A DNA stretch of 64,000 bases from Phallus indusiatus (taxonomy: Eukaryota > Basidiomycota > Agaricomycetes > Phallales > Phallaceae). The notes beneath the pieces were generated by a model, which made no database searches, was not told the DNA's origin, and saw only the letters and a program-made list of their open reading frames with translations. The translations under genes and the position numbers were made by a program. The DNA is taken from the NCBI GenBank assembly GCA_027605045.1, contig JAQFWX010000001.1, positions 620,001 through 684,000 of the forward strand. The letters run 5' to 3'. The stretch's first letter is position 1; each line of letters begins with the position of its first letter. Positions 45,801 to 56,558 of this stretch are shown piece after piece.

Positions 45801-46116
45801 GGAATATAAATGTATTGAGGGGATGGCGTATAAGTGGTGTGAACTTTTTACGCTGACCGTTGAACGTTGACTAGTCTGACTCGTCAGGCAAGAATCTGAC
45901 CGTGTAAATAAAAGCCAAGCCTGATAGTCTTATATGAGCTCCAACAAAACAATCGCAGCGAGAGATTAGAATACACTCATTTATATGTACACGCGAAGCA
46001 GTTCCAATTAAACAAATACTTTTTGTTCAATACGCAACAGTATTTCTCTCTCGTCGGGGAAAGTTTAGTACTTCGTATTAAATACATAATTTAATTTTTA
46101 TTGAGAAGTCAGAACA

Positions 46117-46129
46117 GTCGCACTGCGAT
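46117..46129. other. Palindrome downstream of DUF6533 copy 5
   Basis: GTCGCACTGCGAT, 61 bp beyond the stop at 46190; one end base differs from the perfect palindrome. Confidence 0.4.
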
Positions 46130-46189
46130 AAAAAATAAATACAGCTCCCTAATGTCTTGCATGGGTAAAATCCACAATGTTTATTTTAT

Positions 46190-47947
46190 CTAAGAGTCTA
46201 AAACGGACTGAATCTCCATGTCATGCGCATTACTGTCAGAATGACTATGATCATGATTGTCTCCTTCGTCAACTTCCGGAGTGGACATTTCCACGAGAAT
46301 GGATTCGTGAACGTGTTCAAGAACATTGGAAAATTGCAGAGTAGGTAAGGATATACCACTAGCCGTAATTCTGGCGGAGTTGAGGCGGCGAAGATCTATT
46401 GCAAAATCGGCTACTAAAATACTCGACAAACTTGGAATAAAAGTCAAAGGAGTACTTGATAATATGTAAGATACTTTAGCCTTACATATTTGTAAGAAAG
46501 TTGAAATCTTCTGCTATCAAACGGGTTTGAAAGGACTGGTAGAGATTTAGTAGCTGAACTCAGGCTCACTAGTGGGAGAGTTACTACACTTACATGTAAA
46601 CCGAAAAACTAGAAAAAACCTGTAAGCATGACTTTAATACTTTCAGATTTCCAACTTACATAATATTGCGTGCGTCGTGGAAATAAGAACGACAAAGCTG
46701 TCAAACAAAGGACGCCATGGCCATGCCTATTATAAGACTGTTGTGACGAAATTACTGGAAGGGCTCACCAAAATCTTATCATATCTGTGTATATTTATTG
46801 TTAAAAATACATTTATAGCTGATATTTTTAAACACAACTCACTTTGTTTCAGAATGATGGAAACGACACTATTCCTGCTGTGAATTCCAGTTTGACGCTT
46901 CAGTTTCCATGTCCCCCAAACCTTCCACATGCAGATACTAAATATAATCAAATCTGTGATAATAGTGGCAACGTTTTCGCCAAGTCCAAGTCTGTAAATC
47001 TCTGCTGAAACTGATAATTTTTAGACCAATGCTGAAAGACTTGAAATATGTAGTCATACCACTGGGACTAGGGCTGAGGGAACCCAAAGTGTCAATGAGA
47101 AGAGATACATATAAGGACATTATTAGGTCCTACCTTGATATACAGTCCTGAGACACTATAATTTCTAAAATGGATTTTGTTAGCTGTTCTTCCAATACTC
47201 CGGACTTCAAATTTTCTGACCATAAACAAATAAAATTAATCCCGCTAAAACCCCGCATGTCAAAGTTATATTTAAGATTTTTGTTCCCTCGCACAGGCAA
47301 TAAGCTCGAGAAATTAGCAAGCCTGGGGTATTTCTTTGATATAGGTCCTTTGAAAGTAAAGCAACAGAATATCACGGACCTTGTACACCTAAATATGACA
47401 AAACGGCTGAGATGTTTGACATATTGGCGATTATATGGCAGGATCTTAAGATATATCATTAGATTTAATCAATATTCAAGAATACTCTCCTACCTTTCTG
47501 ACTATAAGTGTTGACAATGTGTGTCAATGTGTATGCAGTGGACATCATAGATAATATACTCAGCCCACATTGAAGAAGAAACTGAAGAAGTCGGTTATTA
47601 TAAAAATCAAGACTGCATATCTTGTAAAAATGTATAGCAATGTGATCAAGCTGAATCGCCTGCGCCATATATGTTCAATTTCTTCTGGGAGCTTGCGCAA
47701 TGCAGCGTAGAAACTGAGTGCTTGTGTTCTGTTATAGAAGGATCTTTTCTGTTGAGATTTGAATTTAACTTCTACTCACTTGCACAACTGATAATGATCC
47801 AGGTGGTGACATAGCTAATATTTTACAAGTAAAGCATCATGAACCAATTAAATAAACAAACACATACTCTTCATACGCGTCGTTAATGAGCGCGTCTATC
47901 ATTGCAGTGTCACTGGAAGCATTCCAATTACTGTTTGTGCCGTTCAT
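46190..47947 (-). CDS. DUF6533-family membrane protein, copy 5
   Basis: Exon 1 (from 47947): MNGTNSNWNASSDTAMIDAL, two sequons. Exon 3: LSFYAALRKLPEEIEHIWRR, SLITLLYIFTRYAVLI, then FFSFFFN. An 8 nt microexon (TCAGAAAG) leads to SCHIIANMSNISAVLSYLG, GLLISRAYCLCEGTK, VLAGLILFVY, an 8 nt microexon (TCCCAGTG), NVATIITDLIIFSICMWKVW, GTWKLKRQTGIH, and the tail SSILVADFAIDLRRLNSARI with ILVEMSTPEVDEGDNHDH. Frames link well by eye but were not tested on transcripts. Function unknown. Confidence 0.58.
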
Positions 47948-48879
47948 CTTCTCAAGGACAGTCTATGTGAATAAATCTCATTATATTTCACCTAATCGAT
48001 CATTTATACCTATGTGTCGCAGCGAGACTACCTCATGTCCCCTGAAGACACCTATTCTCAAGCGTTAAACTGTCGGCTCAAATGAAGGAAGAGCGGTTGG
48101 AGCGGTCACTTTGTCAACAAATGAAAGTTCAAGCTTCTAGATATTATCGATGCCATGCCAATGTCTCAGTAGCCCGTGATTACAGTAGAAGAAAAATTGG
48201 CTTCGGCTTCTGGAAGTAAACTCAGTCACAGAAGGCTTACTATTATGATATTTTTGAATTACAATTTGAAATTAAGGTCACAGAATGGTATACATATTAT
48301 CAGATGCAATTGAATATTGACTCCGCATGAGAATATGATTCATCAGCCCAAGTGATTGTTGTCCCCCCACTCATTGCCGAACGTAATCAACACCGCGATG
48401 ACTTCCATGAAGTTCCAAACAAAACTCGAGTATCCACCATGTAATCTCAATTCCACGAGATGCGAGGTACCAAGAAGCTTTCAAGATCACAATCACTTCA
48501 TTTTACGCAAATCCAGGGTGGGTTGTATAAGAACAACATCTAGATCCGTGGCAGCCGGTGTCGAGGCATGGCAAAACGTAGTTGAATGTGAGCGAACTGA
48601 TTGCAAATTTGAGCCACGTTTCCAAATCAACTAGCGAGAAAAACCATACACTAATAGGATTTAATATATACAATCAAAGTACTATGAAAACTTAACGTTA
48701 ACGCTTGTCCGTGCATGAAGTATACGACCCCAGTCACAAAACTTGTTCGGATATTGAAAGATAGCTTAAAATGCTTCAAGCACAAAAGCCAACAGTGAAA
48801 ACAGTACTAATGTACGTGACATTATTTTTGTTACTGTGTCTAATCACAGAGATGTCCTTCAATGGTCTATCAGACGGAT

Positions 48880-49215
48880 CTCAACGGTTTTCTGGGGTCC
48901 CAAAACTTACAATGATGAAGATGATGATTTTGGCGGTCAACCCGTTACCTTGACAGTCGAAACGGCGAGAAGACCGTTCGTTATATTATTGGTACTGCCG
49001 CCAACTGACAAAAAGTGATCGATTCCGTCGCTGATCAATGATTAAGATTGGTTTAATATTTTTGTAAGAGAAATGAACTGGAATGACCATCCCGTTCAAG
49101 GTATTGAATATTAAATGTTCGTAGTATGATTGAAACCTCCGAAGGAACTGTCGCCAGACAATGAGGTCGTATCGCTGACCTGATGTTAACGAAGTTGTGA
49201 TGTGGCTCGCGAGTC
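48880..49215 (-). pseudogene. Truncated copy of the gene at 56559..57791
   Basis: Corresponds to the last two exons of that gene (GFETFPAGLGEPLNI family). SDGIDHFLSVGGSTNNIT is readable near 49000, and ACGAAGTTGTGATG matches the intact copy around 49190. All upstream exons are absent. The 3' flank is duplicated as well (48661..48900 against 56280..56560). Confidence 0.65.
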
Positions 49216-49219
49216 TATT

Positions 49220-50720
49220 CGCTGTGCCGATTTTTCAAGCTTGTGTAGACTGCTGCGGCACAGCAATAAGTGTATTTAATATTGATTCGATATTATTAAG
49301 TGATTTCGCTATCGTTTGACGTGGAGGTGAAAAAAAACTTGTCAATGCTGGAAAAAAGTTGACGCGCACAGATAACATAACTGAATTCTTTAGACGACGT
49401 AATAGCTCGATCGAGGGAGAATTGGAGCGCTTTAGCGCCAACAGATGTACCCTTCCTAATTTCTTTATCAAGTACAGGACCAGGGGGCCGAGAACGTTTG
49501 TACGGCTGTCTTTAAAGTTACAGGGAACCAGTGGACTTCGAACGGGAAAAAAAAACCGGTGTGACACGGATAACTCCGGAATAATGATCGCGGAATCAGT
49601 CCAGGTTTTGCGCCATCTTTTTTCATGATTGCTTGTAACCGAGCACTTTCTTTGTCGGATCCACGTATGTCTACTAAGCCGATGCCACAGTAAGTTCTCC
49701 TTGTTGCATTGCATTCCAAGCTTCACTTTTATCCACTTAGGTACATACCGAAATTGATCCTCTAATCCCTAAAGCGCTCAATGAATTCGTCCTGCGACAT
49801 CGAGGACTGCGGCTTATACCCCACGTCGAACAATGTTGAGTACGGATAAAGCCAGCACTCGTTCAAGCACCACGGTTTTAGATCCAGTCTGCGGGTGAGA
49901 GTAGGCTGGCAACCATGTTGAGTGGGAGGAGAACGAGAATGCTGCGTGGTGGTTAGGAGGGTGGGTGAATGGTTTGGAAGATGTTTCGACGCCCGTGCAT
50001 TTTAATTGCGCGATATGGAGGTAAAGTCTGTAGGTTGTGAGACCGTCTTATAGGTTTGGACTGGGAATTGTCAGCTGATCCAGATCCCGTATACTTGAGC
50101 CAAGGACATTTTCAAAAAAAAAGGGCTAGGCTCAGTATTTATTAGAACGGCTACTCCAGCGCTGCGCCGATATCTGAAGAAAGAATGAGCTAGATTCGTC
50201 CGTTTTTACATTCCAGTGCTCATTCGATCTTGCGCGGTAGGGCGTCCTTCCAGTTCGCATTCACCAAAGCATTCTGCCGTGTAGATGTCGGCGTCAGCAG
50301 GTACTGGTGGTCGCATCGTCCAAGGACCGTGGACCGTTCTGGTGCTGGACTTTATTTGGGAGTATCTATCGATATCTATCTCTAAACAGAATAGTTCATG
50401 TGTCATCAGCTGGTTTGTGTATGACGCGTAAGAGACGCGTCGGCCGCGTTGTTCTTAGGCACTTCCTTTGAACTTGTTGGGGCCATTGTGAATTCTGAAG
50501 ATCTGAAGATCAATTATTGTATGAGGAGACATGGTCCTTCCCCGATTCCGTCCAAAATTGTTGACTATCTTATTCGTGTTCGTGTCGAGCTGTATCTATG
50601 CGCTAATGCAGGAGTATGATTGTGGTAGTAGACGTCGACTTCGAAGGATCAGGAGACCCCCACCATGATGATGAAAAGCTCAAAGCCAATGGGCAGTTCC
50701 AATGAGCGAACATTTTCTCT
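49220..50720. repeat. Intergenic module, copy 3
   Basis: Third diverged copy of the module: CCGTTCGAAGTCCACTGG on the minus strand near 49530, ACGGTTTTAGATCCAG near 49870, GCTACTCCAGCGCTGCGCCG at about 50150, GGGCAGTTCCAATGAG at about 50691 (also 42330). No supported gene. Confidence 0.5.
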
Positions 50721-50847
50721 TCAAAAAACCATCCTATATCCTATGTGTATCTAGAATAGTAGGTGTTATATCCACTACATTAAAGTTAGATTTCCAAGTT
50801 ATGTCATTTCTGATTAATGCATTCCACGATAAAATTATGCTTTTCCA

Positions 50848-52601
50848 CTAAGCAGGCTGAATAACCATGTCATTCGCGGAAGGTCCGGGTGTAACATCAT
50901 GATTATAATCTCCTTCATTCCTCTCTTCATGGTCAGGAGTGGCCATTTCCACCAGGAAAGATTGGTGTGTATGTTGGAGAACATTAGAGAATTGAAGCGT
51001 CGGCAAGGACATGTCATTGACTTCGATTTTGGCTGAGTTAAGACGACGGAGATCGATAGTAAAATCCGCCACTAAGATACTAGACAGGCTTGGATTAAAT
51101 GTCAGGAGGAGTGTACGATATATTATGTAATTGAAATGCATTTGCCTTACCTACTTGTCAACACCTCGAAGTCCCCTTGTACAAAGGCAGTCGAGGACTG
51201 CAGTGACGGATTCGATGACAAAAGAATTAGTGGTTGAAGTCTGCCAATCGGATGACGTACTTACATGTACATCTATGATCTAGAAACAATACAGTGTCTT
51301 AATCATGGTTATGCTACAGTTTGACTTACTAGTATGATCACATGTGTGATAGAAAAAATAACAACAAAGCTTTGAATTGCATTTGAGAATCGCGAAGCTT
51401 AAGTGTCAAACATTGCAACGAAGCTTCACTTATGCTCACCAGCATCTTAACAAATCTAGATGGAGATAATTATTTTCAAAGTCAGTTATTTTGACTCAAA
51501 TGTTCATTTGCAGGACTCACTTTGTCTGAGAATTATGGACACGAGATCACGCTTGCTTTGAATTCCAGCTTGGCGCTTCAATTTCCATGTCTCCCAAAGT
51601 TTCGACGTGCAAATACTCAGTAAAATAACATCTGTAATACCGGCGACGATGTTTTGACCAATTAATATGAGAATAGCTTTAGCTAAAGGATTTGTGTCAT
51701 AAAATCGGCAATTGAACAACTAAATAGGTGCATACAACTGGAACTGGAACCCAAATTTTATATATGAAGGACTATTAGACATATCAATTGATATGCTCAC
51801 CGTGTCAAACATCCGGGCGCTGATATTACATCTAAATGAAGATAAGACATCGCTCCTATATGCTGCTGCAGACTCCAAAATTATTCACCATACAGAATGT
51901 AAATCAATTGGGCAATGAAACCCAAAGCTAGAGTCGTAATCAAGATTTTGATTCCTTTGCATAATGAATACGTTCGTGCAATTAACAGGCCTAGAAGAGA
52001 ATATTTGTACGCCTAGGAGGTAATTTTAATAAATCATCACCAGACCTTCGACTCCAATATATGCAAAAACTGCCATTATGTTTGATATATTGGCCAGTAT
52101 ATTGCAGGATCTTTAATATAAGATGTGATCAATTAATGATAATATTAATATTAATATGCATCCTAATTCCCTACCGTCCCTGCTACAAGATTGAGAATGT
52201 TAATCTCTCACATACAAATACTTCAAATACTCATCGTCCACTCACAGGTACAAATTCAATTGCCAGGTTAAATCCTTGTTGCATAATGGGTGAATATCTT
52301 GCGAAGATGTAGAGTAGGGTTGGTAGGCTAAATGGTCTAAGCCATATATGTTCTCTTTCTTCTGGAAGTTTCGAAAGTGCAGCATAAATGAGGAGTGCTA
52401 GATAATTACATGAAGTCCTCCGATTTCGTTATTCTAAACAAGATTGCTCACCCACGGATGAGACCAGAATCAGGGTATAAATATATCTGATGTTCTATCA
52501 TTCAACAGGAGGAAGTTAATGTGAAAAAAAGACACATACCCTTCATAATTTACCTCAATGAAGGACTCTATAGCTATGGCTGTCGCATTATCCGAGTTCA
52601 T
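50848..52601 (-). CDS. DUF6533-family membrane protein, copy 6
   Basis: Exon 1 (from 52601): MNSDNATAIAIESFIEVNYE, one sequon. Exon 3 ends LPTLLYIFARYSPIMQQGFN. A 5 nt microexon (GGACG) follows. Later: GLLIARTYSLCKGIKILITT, the ISAPGC variant of the AFPGC motif, an 8 nt microexon (TTCCAGTT), QNIVAGITDVILLSICTSKL, ETWKLKRQAGIQ, and the tail SSILVADFTIDLRRLNSAKI with FLVEMATPDHEERNEGDY. Predicted multi-spanning membrane protein, N-terminus outside. Integrity likely but not proven. Confidence 0.58.
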
Positions 52602-53209
52602 TCTAGTTGTACTCATATTGTTGAGGGAGTTTAAATCATGACTGGGGCTATATCTGGCAGAACTTTATATGGAAACCAGGTGCTCCAATTGCCGTACTAC
52701 TGCCTCAGTGCGGCATGCTCGGACATCACATCGGTAAATAGGAAAAAAATTATAGAGCATGTAGTGCTACCAATAATAGTGAGAGGGAAAGGCACTGTTT
52801 GATGCAAACTACTCACTGAGGTAGGCTAACACCAGGTGGCGGCGATACTCTAACAGTTGAGGTAATATCCTTCCTCGATAGAAGCAACGTCAAATTGCCC
52901 CTTGTTTGGATATTACTGGGACATTTTCAGGTGCTACAAGTCGTCAAGCCTTGGTCCGAAGCGAGCTCAACCTGAAGTCCACAGACATAAAGATACATAA
53001 TAAACTTTGTCTAAAGGCCGCGAGTTCAGATTAACTGCATGTTTTTGGTGCTCGACAAAAACAAGAGACTGGGTAAAATTTTTAGGGAAAGCTACCTGCT
53101 GTTAGGAACAGTCACGTTTTGGAAATATTTGCCAAAAAGAGAAACCGTTGATATCAACAACTGTATATTTTGACGTGCCCATGCGTTTCTCCGATCCCAG
53201 CGCCCAGCG

Positions 53210-53480
53210 GCCTTCGATATGTGCACATCAATGATCTTCATTCTCGGGACCGTAATTGAATCATTAAGGGGATGCACGTGGCATTACCTTGTTGTTGTTG
53301 TTTTAACATTTGTTTTGAAGATGTCTTTGATTTCACGACCTATTAGAAAGCTTCCACTGTCTTATGAAGGCGCTGGCAGTCTAAGTGCGCCGGACAAATC
53401 TACAACAGTGCCAGTGAATCAATTTGGTAGAAGGCCAATTGGAACTATTGAATTAACCGTGAAGTGATGTTTAGAATATC
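53210..53480. repeat. Duplicated flank shared with 42350..42590
   Basis: ATTCTCGGGACCGTA, GAATCATTAAGGGGATGCAC and the following CGTGGCATTACCTTGTT match 42361..42425. This shows that copies 4 and 7 of the DUF6533 gene were duplicated together with their 3' flank. Confidence 0.55.
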
Positions 53481-53847
53481 GCCGTCTGAGAAATACATCA
53501 CATCATGCTACGACTTATTAACTAAAGCTAGATATCGTACTTGGCTTACAGAGTAGGAGTATATCTTGACGATCCACACGCTGGTGTTTACATTTACGCC
53601 CTCGAACTTCAAATACCCTGCGCATAGACTAGCTTTTTTAGACGTGGATTACATGCGTGAATATGAACCACTATCATTTCTTTGAATGGACTAGATCCGT
53701 TGTAATACATTGAGCTGACAAGTTAAATGTTATTTTCCCTGGAAGTATATCAAAATTCTTTCAATGCATCCAAATTCAGTTGTCTAAACTCGAACAACTT
53801 TACTGTGCCTTGAGCCGTTTCTGAGTAATGGGTGGCACACCCCGAAG

Positions 53848-55576
53848 TTAATGTTTTGAGATCTCTGGCACTGGCAGATCACCCACAGCCCCGGGGATAT
53901 CATTTTGATTATGACCTCTTCTGTCATTTATTGCATTCTCTTCTTCGGGTGTAACCATTTCCACGAGACGATTTTGGTATCCGCTTCGAAGAGCATTAGA
54001 AGACCGAAGCGTTGGTAACACGATATTACTGGTTTCAATTTTGGCAGAGTTAAGACGACGAAGATTTAGGGTAGAATAGGTCACCAAAACACCCGCTAAA
54101 TTTGAATTTATAATCGTGAAAGGTGTCCTGGAGAATGATTGTAGTATCTTAGTCTTATCCGTAGGGGAAAATACCGAAATCGTTTTCTGTGAAAGAAGTT
54201 GAGGGGCTGGGGAGCCCGAGTTTGAAAGTACAAAGATAAAACGCTTACGCTGACTGTCTGAAAAGAATAACCATTCATAAGTACCCATTTAATACTTGAA
54301 AATGTTTCAGTTTACTAGTGACATTGCATGCGAAAAGGAAGAAACAATAACGAAGCTTATAAAGGATACGCCTATTAGACAACTGGAATGCGATAAACCT
54401 AAGACTGTAATCACCTTATTGCTATAGTTTGATTGTTAAGATTTATGATCCTGAAATTCTCTGTGCAAAGCTTACATTGTTCGAAAATAATGAAAACGAG
54501 ATTTTGCTGAATTTGAATACCAAAACCACGCTTAGATCTCCACAATTTCCAAAGTTTCGATGCGAAAACTCCAGATATAATGATGTCGGTAGCAACGGTA
54601 GAAATGACTTCAACGAGCAAAATCAAGGTGCCCTTATCTAGCTTATTTCATGAGATCAATACTTCAAAGTTAACATAGAACATACCGCTGAGAATAATAG
54701 AATCCACAACTGTAATAATCCGTAAATGGAGGAAGAACGCTCAAGTGCTCACTTTGTCAAACACCCAGGGAACGCTATCATACCTGGAACAAATGCTTAG
54801 CATGAATACTTCAGGGTTCGAGATGGAGATGCTTTCACCATAGAAAGGGACAATCAACTGTACAATAAAACAAAACTTGAAGGGTAAACCCACGGTTACT
54901 TGAAATCTAGTACCTTTGCAAACGCTGAACAACGAATATGCGCGGGCGAGTACTAAGCCTGTGAATAGCATAGATATAATGATCAATATGCCCTAAAAAC
55001 ACAGTTACTACCAAATTCCACAAACCTTGAGTTCCAATATATGATAAGATCGCCATGGAGTTTGCTGCGTTAGCGATCATGTCGCAAGATCTTTCGGGTT
55101 TTGGATTTTCGGTGGGTTTCATCAATATCAAAAACTAGTCACCTACCTTCCCTGCTACGATCGGGTTTATTAAGAGACTGGTTCAAAGGGTAACTGTCGG
55201 GACTTACAGGGATTAGTCCGATGTTAGCTGTAAAGCTGAGTCCTTCCCCAATCAAGGCCGCATATCTTGCAAAAATGTACAACAAGGTGGGTAGGCTGAA
55301 GGGTTTAAGCCATATGTACTCTATTTCTTCTGCGAGATTAGATAGTGCGACGTAGGAAAGAAATGCTTGTTCCGTTGAGCCGTATCATAAGTTTCTCTTC
55401 TTAACAGGATTTTTAATTTAGGTCGCTTACCTAGAGAGCTCATTTGGAATAAGGCAAAGATATATCTAAACAATTCTAGTCATATAAAAAGAAATGATCG
55501 AACAAATTACATACCGGTTTTGATGTTCCTCGATAAGTGTGTCTATAAATCCGATCGTGACATTGTCAAGGTCCAT
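53848..55576 (-). CDS. DUF6533-family membrane protein, copy 7
   Basis: Exons seen: 55515..55576 (MDLDNVTIGFIDTLIEEHQN, one sequon), 55431..55465, 55208..55365 (LSNLAEEIEYIWLKPFSL, YIFARYAALIGEG), the 5 nt microexon 55147..55151, 55026..55090 (SCDMIANAANSMAILSYIGT), then GLVLARAYSLFSVCKG, MIAFPGCLTK, STVATDIIISGVFASKLWK, SFSRTPFTIINSN and the tail LNLRRLNSAKIETSN...RLVEMVTPEEE. The acceptor of the second microexon (AG in copy 4) is AT here, so this copy may be mis-spliced or nonfunctional. Nearest relative is copy 4. Confidence 0.55.
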
Positions 55577-55759
55577 ACTGTCGAACATAGTTTACGATAG
55601 TCCTAATACTATATCCAAGCTCTTAAATATCATCGATGCCATACTTCTCTCTCAGTAACCTGAGATCACAGTAAGAAAAATGGGCTTCAGTTTATGGAAT
55701 TGAATGTCAGCCAGAGTAGGCCAATTATAATAGGCTTTGTGTCATCATTTGAAATAAAG

Positions 55760-56230
55760 GTCGCACCATGGGGTACACGTCATTGCCGCAAAACATTCTT
55801 TTGGTTTATTAGGATTAATAAGTCACAAAAAAAGCGTTAGAGCCTCGACTCACCTATAAACTCAAAAAAAAACATGAGGCGCTTTCGATTTTTGCGTCAA
55901 TTATCAGATGGATTTGCACATTGACATGCATGAAAGTATAATGGTATATTAATGCCATCAGCTTCATTGTTTTTTTAGCCCATTGCCGATTGTCTTTATC
56001 TCCCGACTCCTTCCTACACCGGAAGACCAGGCAAAAAGTATGAGTATTCATGAAATCTCAATTTCACGATATGAAAAACGCCAAAGGAGCTTTCGTCAGC
56101 TTGTGGATGACCTAAATTTTATTTCAAACGGTTCCAGGATCGGCTTTGTAAGACAGCCCTCTAGATCCGTAAGACCAAGCTGTCGATGCATTGCAAAGCG
56201 TAGTTGAATGTGAGCGAGCTCCTTACAAAC
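55760..56230. repeat. Duplicated 5' flank of DUF6533 genes
   Basis: AAGGTCGCACCATGGGGTAC and the later CACATTCAACTACGCTTTGC on the minus strand (about 56202) recur near 44470..44880 and 48260..48610. Open frames inside differ between copies and are not conserved, so I treat it as non-coding or decayed. Confidence 0.45.
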
Positions 56231-56422
56231 CAAATTGAAGCCACCCTCCATCATCAAAAAGCGAAAAAAAAAACCATACACTCTATAGGGTATATATATA
56301 TAGTCAAGTACTATGTATAAGGATATGAAAACTCAACGCTCGTCCGTGCATGAACCAAAAAGACATGAAAAGCATACGACCCTAAAACGTGTCCAAATAT
56401 TGAAAGGAATAGATAGCTTAAA

Positions 56423-56536
56423 ATGCTTCAAGCACAAAAGCCAACAGTGAAAATAATACTAATGTACTTGACATTAGTTTTGTTATTGTGTCTAATCGCA
56501 GGGATGTTCTTCAATGGTTTATCAGATAAATCGTAG
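56423..56536 (+). other. Possible 37-residue membrane microprotein frame
   Basis: ATG-initiated frame MLQAQKPTVK followed by a 17-residue hydrophobic segment. A relative at 48771 starts identically and is 60 codons long. Most differences between the two change the amino acid, so it may be only duplicated flanking DNA. Confidence 0.25.
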
Positions 56537-56558
56537 TTATTTTCTCGGCACATAAGAC

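Noticed and set aside
54960..55000. Apparent one-base frameshift in DUF6533 copy 7 relative to copy 4
   Set aside because: It arose from assuming an acceptor at the first AG. All seven copies have an AG directly before the conserved GC-TT(A/G) of GLxxARxYS, and with that site the frame is kept.
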